Shown here: piece after piece, positions 9,747 to 17,426 of the stretch
How positions within the stretch are numbered: position 1 is the first letter of the stretch
Layout of the letters: each line of letters begins with the position of its first letter
Assembly: GCA_001917585.1 (NCBI GenBank)
Contig: MNEG01000156.1
Coordinates: 1-39,741, forward strand
DNA from: Candidatus Rokubacteria bacterium 13_1_40CM_68_15
GTDB lineage: Bacteria; Methylomirabilota; Methylomirabilia; Rokubacteriales; CSP1-6
DNA length: 39,741 nt
Reading direction: 5' to 3'
The notes under the pieces: model-generated
The model's database searches: none
The model's input: only the letters and a program-made list of their open reading frames with translations
Told to the model about the DNA's origin: nothing
Program-made: the position numbers and the translations under genes

Positions 9747-10946
9747 AGGACCGCGGCACCGGATCTGCTTCCGACGACCTCACCATACGGGGCGCTGGCG
9801 GATGCGGTCCCGGCCGGGAGAGAGCTCGGGTTTTACATCCACGTCCCGTTCTGCAGGAAGCGGTGTTACTACTGCTCGTTCAACACGGCGCCGCTCGAGG
9901 ATCGGGCGAGCGTGGAGGGTTATGTCCACAGCGTCGTCATCGAGGTCGGTCTGATTGGAGCGGCGCCGTTCTATCAGCGACGGCCGGAGATCGCGACGGT
10001 GTTTCTCGGCGGGGGCACACCCTCGTTGCTCGAGCCCGACGAGCTTGCTGTGATCCTCGACGCCATCCGTGACGGCTTTGCCGTGGCCGCGGACGTCGAG
10101 ATCACGGTCGAGTGCAACCCGGAAAGCGTCACCCGAGAGAAGCTCGGCGCCTATCGAGGCGCCGGCGTCAACCGCGTGAGCCTGGGTGTTCAATCGCTCG
10201 ACGACACGATCCTGCCCGTCCTCGGTCGGCTTCACGACGCGCGCGGCGCCCGCGCCGCCTTCGTGGCGGCTCGCGAGGCCGGCTTCGACAACGTCAGCGT
10301 CGATCTGATGTACGGCCTGCCCGGCCTCGACGTCGGCGGGTGGCGCGGTGGCCTCGCCGGCGTGCTCGACTGGCAGCCCGATCACGTGTCGGCGTACGGT
10401 CTCATGCTCGACGCCGGAAGCCTGTGGGGCGCGACGGGCGCGCCGCCGGTTCCCGCCGAGGAGACGACCGTCGCGCAGTACCGTGGGCTGTGCGACGCGG
10501 CCGGCGAGCGCGGCTTCGAGCACTACGAGATCTCGAACTGGGCGCGACCAGGCTTTCGCTCTCGCCACAACCAGATCTACTGGCGACGCGCCGAGTACCT
10601 CGCTGCAGGGCCCGGCGGCTGCGGCTTCGTCGGCGACGTTCGCTACGGCAACACGAAGCCTCTGGCGCGTTATTGCGCTCTCGTCGAGGAGCGCCGGCTG
10701 CCCATCGACACGTCCGAACGACTGACTGAGCGCCAGGCGCTCGGCGAGCGCCTGATCCTCGGACTCCGCACGGTCGACGGCGTCCCCGCCACGCACCTGG
10801 TGGAGCGCGCTGCCGCCGACCCCGCCCTCGCGCGCCGCGTGCAGACCTGGCGCGAGCGCGGCCTCCTGATCGTCGAGCACGGCCGGGCGTGGCTCAGCGA
10901 AGAGGGATTCCTGCTCTCCGACGCGCTCTTCGTGGAGTTGCTCTGA
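9645..10946 (+). CDS. hemW: Radical SAM heme chaperone HemW (HemN-like)
   Basis: A radical SAM protein of the HemN/HemW family. CRKRCYYCSF supplies the three cysteines of the 4Fe-4S cluster (CxxxCxxC). Other family marks are FLGGGTPSLL, ITVECNPESV, NRVSLGVQS and HYEISNWARPG. The lack of an HemN-type N-terminal helical motif and the position after lepA-lepB favour HemW, which inserts heme into respiratory enzymes, over oxygen-independent coproporphyrinogen oxidase. From GTG 9645 the protein is 433 residues with about 60 non-conserved, Pro-rich residues before the family start (ELGFYIHVPF). ATG at 9657 is another start, and the true start may be further downstream. The extension coincides with an inverted repeat. 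Confidence 0.87.
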   Translation: MRQAMNTQTRSPSPHGAQPYPEETGFAGSPAPPPRTAAPDLLPTTSPYGALADAVPAGRELGFYIHVPFCRKRCYYCSFNTAPLEDRASVEGYVHSVVIEVGLIGAAPFYQRRPEIATVFLGGGTPSLLEPDELAVILDAIRDGFAVAADVEITVECNPESVTREKLGAYRGAGVNRVSLGVQSLDDTILPVLGRLHDARGARAAFVAAREAGFDNVSVDLMYGLPGLDVGGWRGGLAGVLDWQPDHVSAYGLMLDAGSLWGATGAPPVPAEETTVAQYRGLCDAAGERGFEHYEISNWARPGFRSRHNQIYWRRAEYLAAGPGGCGFVGDVRYGNTKPLARYCALVEERRLPIDTSERLTERQALGERLILGLRTVDGVPATHLVERAAADPALARRVQTWRERGLLIVEHGRAWLSEEGFLLSDALFVELL

Positions 10947-10970
10947 CCACGCCGCGCGCCGGGAGCAACC

Positions 10971-10999
10971 TTGACTTCACCGGCTCGGATTGTTACAAA
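10971..10999 (+). promoter_or_regulatory. Sigma-70-type promoter of hrcA
   Basis: TTGACT (10971-10976), a 17-base spacer, then TACAAA (10994-10999) preceded by TG as an extended -10. The predicted start point lies 1-2 bases before the hrcA ATG at 11008, so the mRNA would be leaderless. No CIRCE inverted repeat (the usual HrcA operator) is visible here. Confidence 0.65.
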
Positions 11000-11007
11000 A
11001 AAATCGG

Positions 11008-12024
11008 ATGGATGCGCGACACCGCGACGTCCTGATCGCCCTCATCCGCGAGTACATCGATACCGCCGAGCCGGTGGGCTCGCGTGCGCTCGCGCGCCGG
11101 CATTTTCCCGGGCTGTCGCCGGCGACGCTGCGCAACGTCATGGCGGACCTAGAGGAAGAGGGGTACCTCGCCCAGCCGCACGCCAGCGCGGGGCGCGTCC
11201 CGACCGATAAGGCCTACCGCCTCTACGTCGACTCGTTCCCCAAGCCGTCGGCGAGTCCCCGCGTGGCCGACGCCCGCGCTCGCGGCTCAGGGATCGACAG
11301 CTACATGGAGCGCACGTCGAGCCACCTGTCCGCGGTGACCAAGATGACGGGCCTGCTCCTGGCGCCGCCGCTGAAGCGCACGACCATCGCCCGTGTCGAG
11401 CTGATCCCGCTCGAGGAGCACCGCGCGCTCGCCGTGCTCGTCACCGATTCCGGCTGGGTCACCGCACGCCCCCTCACGCTCGAGCCCCCGCAGGCGCCCG
11501 AGGAGGTGCGGAAGCTCGGCCGCGAGCTCACCCGCCGCTTCGGCGGCCGGACGGTGACCGAGATCATCGAGATGGAGACGACGCCGGCCGATCCCCTCGA
11601 TGCGCTGCACACGCGAGCGCGCGGGATCACCGAGCAGATCGTCGCCATGCTGCGCGGCCGCACGCTCTATGTCAGCGGCGCCATCAACATGCTCGACCAC
11701 CCGGAGTTCTGGGACATCGAGACCACGCGCGGCCTGCTGAGGACGTTCGAGCAGAAGGAGCGTCTGGCCGACCTCATGGCCACGCTGGCCGAGGACGAGG
11801 GCATGCGGGTCACCATCGGCGAGGAAAACCCGTTCGCCGAGATGCGCGAGTGCACGCTGATCACCTCTACCTATCTCTACCGTGATCAGGTCCTCGGCAT
11901 CCTCGGGGTCGTCGGCCCCCGCCGCCTGCCCTACCCGGAGGTGATCTCGGTCGTCGCCGAGACCGCGCGGCAGGTGACCGACGCGCTCATTCGCGTCCGC
12001 CAGGACCTCTATCTCCCGTCATGA
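11008..12024 (+). CDS. hrcA: Heat-inducible transcription repressor HrcA
   Basis: A 338-residue HrcA. The N-terminal winged helix (RDVLIALIREYIDTAEPVGS, then LSPATLRNVMADLEEEGYL) binds CIRCE operators; the GAF-like and dimerisation parts follow (GAINMLDHPEFWD, TLITSTYLYRDQVLGILGVVGPRRLPYPE). It represses chaperone genes and is kept active by GroEL in well-studied species. ATG at 11008 is preferred to TTG at 10990 because it gives the family N-terminus and sits at the predicted transcription start. Its stop overlaps the grpE ATG. No CIRCE was found in this operon, so its targets may lie elsewhere (for example groESL). Confidence 0.95.
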   Translation: MDARHRDVLIALIREYIDTAEPVGSRALARRHFPGLSPATLRNVMADLEEEGYLAQPHASAGRVPTDKAYRLYVDSFPKPSASPRVADARARGSGIDSYMERTSSHLSAVTKMTGLLLAPPLKRTTIARVELIPLEEHRALAVLVTDSGWVTARPLTLEPPQAPEEVRKLGRELTRRFGGRTVTEIIEMETTPADPLDALHTRARGITEQIVAMLRGRTLYVSGAINMLDHPEFWDIETTRGLLRTFEQKERLADLMATLAEDEGMRVTIGEENPFAEMRECTLITSTYLYRDQVLGILGVVGPRRLPYPEVISVVAETARQVTDALIRVRQDLYLPS

Positions 12025-12539
12025 GCGACGCGACTTCCGGCCAGAACCCGAACCAGCAAGTCGACGCGGCAGTCGACGTCACGGCCATCAAGCGGGACCT
12101 CGACGAGAAGCAGGATCGGCTCCTGCGCGCCCTGGCCGAGATGGACAACATGCGACGGCGGGCCCAGCGCGACCGCGAGGAGTACACGCGCTACGCGACC
12201 GAGTCCCTCCTCCGCGACCTCATTCCCATCGTCGATAATTTCGACCGTGCCCTCCAGGCGGCCCGCGGCAATCGCGACGCGGCCAAGGTGGTCGAGGGTG
12301 TCGAGCTCATCCAGCGCGAGCTGCTCCGCGTCCTGGAGCGTGCCGGCGTCAAGCGCTACTCCGCGCTCGGCCAGCCGTTCGATCCCACCCGGCACGAGGC
12401 CACGGCGCGGGTGGTCAGCGCCGACGCGTCACCCAACACCGTGGTCGCGGAGATCCTGCCCGGCTATCTGCTGCACGACCGCGTGCTCCGGGCGGCCCAG
12501 GTTGCCGTCGCCGTCGCTCCCGACGAGGACGCCGCGTAA
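12021..12539 (+). CDS. grpE: Nucleotide exchange factor GrpE
   Basis: A 172-residue GrpE, the DnaK nucleotide-exchange factor. A long coiled-coil ([20 protein letters not shown]) leads to the signature [12 protein letters not shown], then [12 protein letters not shown] and the beta-wing domain ([27 protein letters not shown]). It overlaps hrcA by four bases (ATGA) and is followed after 2 bases by dnaJ, giving hrcA-grpE-dnaJ. dnaK itself is not in this window, so it must be located elsewhere. Confidence 0.95.
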   Translation: MSDATSGQNPNQQVDAAVDVTAIKRDLDEKQDRLLRALAEMDNMRRRAQRDREEYTRYATESLLRDLIPIVDNFDRALQAARGNRDAAKVVEGVELIQRELLRVLERAGVKRYSALGQPFDPTRHEATARVVSADASPNTVVAEILPGYLLHDRVLRAAQVAVAVAPDEDAA

Positions 12540-12541
12540 GC

Positions 12542-13633
12542 GTGCCCCGCGACTACTACGAGATCCTCGGCGTCCCGCGCACGGCCGGCGACGCGGAGCT
12601 CAAGAAGGCGTATCGCCAGCTCGCCATGCAATACCACCCCGATCGCAATCCCGGCGACAAGCAGGCCGAGGACCGCTTCAAGGAGGCGAGCGAGGCCTAC
12701 GCCGTGCTCTCCGATCCCGACAAGCGCGCGCAGTACGATCGCTTCGGGACCGTCGCCGGTCTGGGCGGCGTGGACTTCGGCCAGGGCTTCGGCACGCTCT
12801 TCGAGGACATCTTCGAGAGCTTCTTCGCCGGCGGCGGCCGCGGGCGCCGCAGCCGCGCCGGGCGCGGCGAGGACCTCCAGTACGAGCTGAAGATCACGCT
12901 GGAGGACTCCGCCCGCGGGCTCGAGACCAAGGTCCAGATTCCACGGCTGGAGGTGTGCGAGGCATGCGCGGGCACGGGCGCGGAGGCCGGCAGCCAACCG
13001 GTGACCTGCGATGTCTGCCACGGCCGCGGTGAGGTCAGACTCTCTCAGGGGTTCCTCACGGTGGCCCGCACCTGTCCCAAGTGCCGGGGCGAGGGCGAGC
13101 TCAATCGCAAGCCCTGCCCGCAGTGCCGGGGTGAAGGCCGCGTACGAGCCGAGCGTGTCCTCCAGATCAAGATTCCCGCCGGTATCGAGGACGGGATGCA
13201 GATGCGGATCAGTGGCGAGGGCTCGAGCGGTCACCAGGGCGGACCGGCCGGCGACCTCTACGTGCTCGTGCGTATCGCCGAGCACGACCTCTTCGCGCGC
13301 AAGAACGCCGATCTCTACTGCGAGCTGCCGGTGACCTTCGCACAGCTCGCGCTCGGCGCGGAGCTGGACGTCCCCGTCCTCGACGGCACGGCGAAGCTCA
13401 AGGTCCCGGCCGGCAGCCAGCCCCACCAGCTCCTGAAGATCAGGGGCAAGGGGATGCCGCGACTCCGCGAGCGCGGCCATGGTGACTCGTGCTATCGGCT
13501 CGTGCTCGAGGTGCCCCAGAAGCTCAACGCCAAGCAACGCGAGGCGCTGGAAGCCTTCGACGCGGCGTCGAAGGGTCACGGCACGCCGCTGATCTCGGCC
13601 TTCCTGGAGCGGATGAAGAAGCTCCTCGACTGA
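12542..13633 (+). CDS. dnaJ: Chaperone DnaJ
   Basis: A 363-residue type I Hsp40. The J domain ([15 protein letters not shown] at about residues 33-35) stimulates the DnaK ATPase. A short glycine-rich stretch ([14 protein letters not shown]...FAGGGRGRR) follows, then four zinc-binding repeats [27 protein letters not shown] and CPQCRGEGR, and the two substrate-binding beta domains. GTG at 12542 is 2 bases after grpE. The 3' end overlaps prmA (TGATG). Complete, with nothing unusual except a rather short G/F region. Confidence 0.96.
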   Translation: MPRDYYEILGVPRTAGDAELKKAYRQLAMQYHPDRNPGDKQAEDRFKEASEAYAVLSDPDKRAQYDRFGTVAGLGGVDFGQGFGTLFEDIFESFFAGGGRGRRSRAGRGEDLQYELKITLEDSARGLETKVQIPRLEVCEACAGTGAEAGSQPVTCDVCHGRGEVRLSQGFLTVARTCPKCRGEGELNRKPCPQCRGEGRVRAERVLQIKIPAGIEDGMQMRISGEGSSGHQGGPAGDLYVLVRIAEHDLFARKNADLYCELPVTFAQLALGAELDVPVLDGTAKLKVPAGSQPHQLLKIRGKGMPRLRERGHGDSCYRLVLEVPQKLNAKQREALEAFDAASKGHGTPLISAFLERMKKLLD

Positions 13634-14514
13634 TGTCCGCCGGATACTGGGAGCTCGCCGTCCCCGCTCCCGACGAGGTCGCCGAGGCGCTCACCAACTT
13701 CCTGTGGGAGCTCGGCGCTCTCGGCGTGGTCGAAGAGGAGGTGGCGGGTGGCGCGCCCACCCTCCGCGCGTTCTTTTCCGCGCACTCGGAGGCCTCGACG
13801 CTCGCCGCGCGCGTCCGGGCCTATGCCGACGGCCTTCGCGCGCTCGGCTTCGCGGCGCCCGACGCCCCGACCATCACCGCGCTGGCCGACGCCGACTGGG
13901 GCGAGGCCTGGCGCGCGCACTTCCGTCCGCTTCCCATCGGTACGCGCTTTCTGGTCGTCCCGCCGTGGGAGTCGGGCGCGCGCGAGCCCGGACGCGTGAC
14001 GCTGGTGATCGAGCCGGCACGGGCCTTCGGCACCGGGCATCACGGTACGACCGCCGGTTGCCTCGTGCAGCTCGAGAGGATCGTCGAGTCCAGCGCGCCC
14101 GCGTCGGCAATCGATCTCGGCACCGGTTCGGGCATCCTCGCCATCGCCGCCGCGCGCCTCGGCGTGGCTCGCGTCCTCGCCGTGGACGAGGATCCCGACG
14201 CGATCGGCGCCGCCTGCGCGAATGCCGCGCTGAACGCCGTGGCCGAACGCCTCACCTGCCGGGTTGCCGATGCCGCCGCCGTCACGGGCGAGCCCGCGCC
14301 GCTCGTCCTGGCCAACCTCCTCTCGGCCGCGCACCTCCGCCTGGCACGGTCGTACGCGCGCCACGTCGCGCCGAACGGGCGCCTGGTCCTCGGCGGCTTG
14401 CTCGATGCCGAAGCCGCGACGGTCGAGGCCGAGCTGGGCCGCCACGGGTTCTTCGGCGCCGACGTCACGTCCATCGACGGCTGGACGACGCTCGCGCTGC
14501 GGCGCACTCGCTGA
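13633..14514 (+). CDS. prmA: Ribosomal protein L11 methyltransferase
   Basis: A 293-residue PrmA, which trimethylates amino groups of ribosomal protein L11 using SAM. The N-terminal L11-binding domain (YWELAVPAPDEVAEALTNFL) is followed by DWGEAWRAHFRPLPIG, the PrmA signature AFGTGHHGTT and the SAM motif DLGTGSGILAIAAARLG; LANLLSAAHL holds the NPPY-like position. The ATG overlaps the dnaJ stop. The chaperone-prmA-rsmE order is common in many bacterial phyla. Confidence 0.93.
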   Translation: MSAGYWELAVPAPDEVAEALTNFLWELGALGVVEEEVAGGAPTLRAFFSAHSEASTLAARVRAYADGLRALGFAAPDAPTITALADADWGEAWRAHFRPLPIGTRFLVVPPWESGAREPGRVTLVIEPARAFGTGHHGTTAGCLVQLERIVESSAPASAIDLGTGSGILAIAAARLGVARVLAVDEDPDAIGAACANAALNAVAERLTCRVADAAAVTGEPAPLVLANLLSAAHLRLARSYARHVAPNGRLVLGGLLDAEAATVEAELGRHGFFGADVTSIDGWTTLALRRTR

Positions 14515-14516
14515 GC

Positions 14517-15269
14517 GTGCGTCGCTTCACCATCGCTCCCGAGCGGATCGACGGGGATCGCGTCGCCTTCGATAACGAGGAAAGTCGCCACATGGCAGCG
14601 GTGCTACGCCTCGTGCCCGGCGACCTCGTGATCGCCGGAGATGGCCGTGGCAGCGATTACACCGTCCGGCTCGAAACGCTCGCGGAAACCGCCACCGGCA
14701 CGATCGTCGGCGTGGCCGCCAGCCGAGCGGAGTCGCCCGTCGTCGTGACGCTCGTCCAGGGCATTCCGAAGGGCGACAAGATGGAGCAGATCGTTCGCGC
14801 CGCTACCGAGCTCGGCGTGGCCCGCGTGCTCCCCGTGATCACCGAGCGCACGATCGTGCGGCTGGAGCCGAGTCGGTGGCGCGAGCGTGCTCGCCGATGG
14901 CAGCGCGTGGCCAAGGAAGCCACCAAGCAGTCCGGGCGCTCCGTCGTGCCCGCGGTCGAGACACCGCGGCCATTCGCCGACGGCCTCGATCCCGAGGACG
15001 CCGATCTCGCGGTCTGCATGTGGGAAGGCGAGGCGCCCCCGCTCGCCGACGTCCTCCAGCGCGTTCGCTCCCCGCGAGCGTTACGTGTGCTCATCGGGCC
15101 CGAGGGTGGGCTCGCGCGCAGCGAGGTCGAGGCGGCGAAGGCGCGCGGCTGGTGGACCGCGAGCGCCGGGCCTCGCGTCCTGCGAACGGAGACGGCCGGG
15201 CCGGCGATCGTCGCCGTGCTCCAGTTCGTGTTCGGCGACCTCTCGGGTGCCGTCAGGCGCGATGGCTGA
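14517..15269 (+). CDS. rsmE: 16S rRNA (uracil1498-N3)-methyltransferase
   Basis: A 250-residue SPOUT-class methyltransferase that methylates U1498 of 16S rRNA. An N-terminal PUA-like domain (RRFTIAPERI, ESRHMAAVLRLVPGD) precedes the knotted domain, with QGIPKGDKMEQIVRAATELG, KEATKQSGRSVVP, LIGPEGGLARSEVE and the final LRTETAGPAIVAVLQ. GTG at 14517 follows the prmA stop by 2 bases. The 3' end overlaps the next gene by 8 bases. Confidence 0.93.
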   Translation: MRRFTIAPERIDGDRVAFDNEESRHMAAVLRLVPGDLVIAGDGRGSDYTVRLETLAETATGTIVGVAASRAESPVVVTLVQGIPKGDKMEQIVRAATELGVARVLPVITERTIVRLEPSRWRERARRWQRVAKEATKQSGRSVVPAVETPRPFADGLDPEDADLAVCMWEGEAPPLADVLQRVRSPRALRVLIGPEGGLARSEVEAAKARGWWTASAGPRVLRTETAGPAIVAVLQFVFGDLSGAVRRDG

Positions 15270-15687
15270 GTTGGCAGGCTACGACTACTTCGACGTCGAG
15301 GCCGACGTGGGCGTGCACGCCTGGGGCCCGACGCGGGCCGAAGCCTTTGCCCGAGCTGCGCTCGGCGTGCTGGCGCTCGCGATCACCCCCGAGGGCGTCG
15401 AGGCCCGCGAGAGCCGCGAGGTGCGCGCGCAGGGCGACAGTCTCGAGACGCTACTGGTGAGCTTCATCAACGAGTGCCTCTACGTGCACGAGATCGAAGG
15501 CTTCGCGGTCCGGCGCGTGGACGTCGACACACTCTCCGAGCGGCTTATTCATAGTGTCCTGCACGGCGAGCCGATCGACCTCGCTCGACACAGCGCCGGC
15601 ACGGTCGTGAAGGCGGCAACGCTCCACGGCGTGAGCGTGATCGAAAACGCTGGCATCCACGACGTGAGGCTCGTCGTCGATGTGTAG
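15262..15687 (+). CDS. Archease
   Basis: A 141-residue archease-family protein. In archaea and eukaryotes archease activates the RNA ligase RtcB, which joins 2',3'-cyclic phosphate or 3'-phosphate ends to 5'-OH ends. The family pattern is clear: YDYFDVEADVGVHAWGPT at the start, LVSFINECLYVHEIEGF, and a basic-to-acidic tail with AATLHGVSVIENAGI and a C-terminal DVRLVVDV strand with the conserved acidic residues. ATG at 15262 overlaps rsmE. The usual neighbour rtcB is absent here; downstream there is only a strong Shine-Dalgarno and a 7-codon open frame. Confidence 0.88.
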   Translation: MAELAGYDYFDVEADVGVHAWGPTRAEAFARAALGVLALAITPEGVEARESREVRAQGDSLETLLVSFINECLYVHEIEGFAVRRVDVDTLSERLIHSVLHGEPIDLARHSAGTVVKAATLHGVSVIENAGIHDVRLVVDV

Positions 15688-15841
15688 CAAGGAGGAGACA
15701 GTGAGGCATTCCAGCGTGTCATAACCACAACAGAAGTCGCTGTGTAAGTTGTTCAGCCCCGCCCCTAAGTTGTCTTGTAAAACAGCCACTTAGCTTGGTT
15801 TCCAGGGTATGGCACCGCCGTTGCTCCCACCTACGCCGGCC
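15688..15841 (+). other. Less GC-rich spacer with orphan Shine-Dalgarno and direct repeats
   Basis: This spacer is visibly richer in A and T than its surroundings. AAGGAGGAG follows the archease stop at once and is placed for a GTG that runs only seven codons before TAA. TAAGTTGT occurs twice (15745-15752 and 15766-15773), 21 bases apart on the same DNA face, and ACAAC/GTTGT are inverted around the first copy. It may hold the lpxC promoter or an operator, but I cannot assign a convincing -35/-10 pair. Confidence 0.45.
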
Positions 15842-16741
15842 ATGCACCAGCGGACGATCCGGAAGCCGGTGACCCTGGAAGGCGTCGGTCTTCACTCGGG
15901 CAAGCTCGCACGGATCGCGATCGCGCCCGCCCCCGCGAACTCGGGGATCACCTTCCGCACGAAGGACCACGACGAGCCCGTCCCAGCGACGGTGGAGAGC
16001 GTGGTGAACAGCCACTACGCCACCACGGTGGGGCGCAACGGGACGAGGATCCAGACGGTCGAGCATTTGATGGCGGCCGCTGCCGGCCTCGGTCTGGACA
16101 ATCTCTCCATCGATGTGGACGGCCCGGAGATCCCGGCCGTCGATGGCAGCGCCAAGCCCTTCGTCACGCTGCTGATGCACGCCGGGCGCACGGAGCAATC
16201 CGCGCCACGACGCCCGGTCGTGATCCCGTATCCGATCGGAGCCGGCAACGGTGGGCGCTGGATCCAGATCGTGCCGTCCGACGCGTTCCGGATCAGCTAC
16301 ACCCTCGACAACGACCACCCCGCCATCGGCACCCAGGCGCTCACGTGCACGCCGACGGAGAAGATGTTCATCGAGGACTTCGCCCCTGCCCGCACGTACG
16401 GCTTCCTGAAGGACCTCGGGGCGCTGCGCAAGCGTGGGCTGGCCCGGGGTGCTTCGCTCGAAAATGCGATCGGTGTGGGCAAGCGTGGCGTGCTGAACGG
16501 CCTCCGATACCGCGACGAGTTCGTTCGCCACAAGGTGCTCGACCTCATCGGTGATCTCGCCCTCCTGGGACGGCCGATCGTCGGCCACGTCATCGCGCGC
16601 AACGCCGGCCACGCGCTCAACTTCGAGCTCGTGGTGGCGATTCAGCGCGCGCTCGGCCTCGAGCGCCGCGCCGCCGGCGTGGCCGCCCTCGAACCGGCCC
16701 CGTTCCCCGGGCGGCTGGTGCCCGCTCCCGCCGCGATCTAA
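15842..16741 (+). CDS. lpxC: UDP-3-O-acyl-N-acetylglucosamine deacetylase LpxC
   Basis: A zinc amidase for the committed step of lipid A synthesis, so this organism makes an LPS-type outer membrane. From ATG 15842 it is 299 residues with the normal start QRTIRKPVTLEGVGLHSGK; ATG at 15809 would add 11 non-conserved residues. Neither has a good Shine-Dalgarno. Zinc ligands are the histidine of TVEHLMAA, and the His and Asp of VRHKVLDLIGDLALLG. ARTYGFL and GHVIARNAGHALNFELV are also conserved. It is monocistronic or first in its unit, followed by a stem-loop. Confidence 0.96.
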   Translation: MHQRTIRKPVTLEGVGLHSGKLARIAIAPAPANSGITFRTKDHDEPVPATVESVVNSHYATTVGRNGTRIQTVEHLMAAAAGLGLDNLSIDVDGPEIPAVDGSAKPFVTLLMHAGRTEQSAPRRPVVIPYPIGAGNGGRWIQIVPSDAFRISYTLDNDHPAIGTQALTCTPTEKMFIEDFAPARTYGFLKDLGALRKRGLARGASLENAIGVGKRGVLNGLRYRDEFVRHKVLDLIGDLALLGRPIVGHVIARNAGHALNFELVVAIQRALGLERRAAGVAALEPAPFPGRLVPAPAAI

Positions 16742-16748
16742 CCAGACC

Positions 16749-16771
16749 GGAGGGGACGAGCCGTCCCCTCC
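16749..16771 (+). terminator. Perfect 10-bp stem-loop after lpxC
   Basis: A 10-bp perfect stem (16749-16758 with 16762-16771) with a 3-base loop lies 8 bases after the lpxC stop. There is no T-run, so it is either an atypical intrinsic terminator or an mRNA 3'-end stabiliser. Confidence 0.55.
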
Positions 16772-16820
16772 GATACCTGCGCGACTCCCCGGACAGGACG
16801 CCAGCACCGTCTTGGGAAGC

Positions 16821-16826
16821 TATAAT
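16821..16826 (+). promoter_or_regulatory. Consensus -10 box before the DUF4390-ntrY operon
   Basis: A perfect TATAAT ends 14 bases before the ATG at 16841, just after the lpxC stem-loop. No recognisable -35 is present at 16-18 bases upstream. It probably starts transcription of the DUF4390-ntrY-ntrX group. Confidence 0.5.
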
Positions 16827-16840
16827 GGCCTCGCCGCCGT

Positions 16841-17401
16841 ATGCCTGGGAGATGTCTGGGGCTCGTCTGGCTGCTGGGGGCGCTGACGCTCACCGTGCCC
16901 GCGCGCGCTGAGCTGCGCATCGGTGACCTGGAAGTTTACCTGAACGATCACGAGGTGACGGTGGCGCTGGCCGTGCTCGGCACAGTCGCGCCGGGGTATC
17001 ACGAGGGTATCGAGAGCGGCATCCCGGCCTTCATCCGCTTCACGATCGAGCTCTGGCAGTACAACCGGATGTGGCGCGATCGCCTCCTCGTCAGCAAGGT
17101 CGTCGAGCGCCACCTCACGTACAACGTCGTCACCAAGGAGTACAGGATCACGTTCCTCAAGGGTGAGACGCGCCCGATGTACTCCACGCGCGACCTCCGC
17201 GACGCTCAGCGCGTGCTCTCGGAAGCGCGCTCGGTCAAGCTGATGCCGGCCTCCAGCCTGGAGCCCGACGACGTGATCTACGTCCGTGTCCGGGCCGAGA
17301 GTGCGCTGAACGGCGAGAACACCTTCGTGGCGCGGATGGCCGGCACGGCCGAGCAGACCTTCTTGCAGTCAGACTTCCGGACGATCCGGCGGATCCAATG
17401 A
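16841..17401 (+). CDS. DUF4390 protein, exported
   Basis: A 186-residue protein with a clear signal peptide (GLVWLLGALTLTVPARA, cleaved near residue 23) and a beta-rich body: LRIGDLEVYLNDHEVTVALAV, then FIRFTIELWQYNRMWRD, VERHLTYNVVTKEYRI and YVRVRAESAL. This matches the DUF4390 family, a periplasmic domain of unknown function that is often found just upstream of NtrY-type sensor kinases. It may feed a periplasmic or envelope signal to the kinase encoded 25 bases downstream; that is inference from position only. Confidence 0.8.
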   Translation: MPGRCLGLVWLLGALTLTVPARAELRIGDLEVYLNDHEVTVALAVLGTVAPGYHEGIESGIPAFIRFTIELWQYNRMWRDRLLVSKVVERHLTYNVVTKEYRITFLKGETRPMYSTRDLRDAQRVLSEARSVKLMPASSLEPDDVIYVRVRAESALNGENTFVARMAGTAEQTFLQSDFRTIRRIQ

Positions 17402-17426
17402 CGGACCTCCAAACCTCGTTACAACC

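Noticed and set aside
9645-10946. HemN (oxygen-independent coproporphyrinogen III oxidase)
   Set aside because: Family motifs fit HemN and HemW alike, but the position after lepA-lepB and before hrcA and the lack of an HemN-type N-terminal motif favour the heme chaperone HemW.
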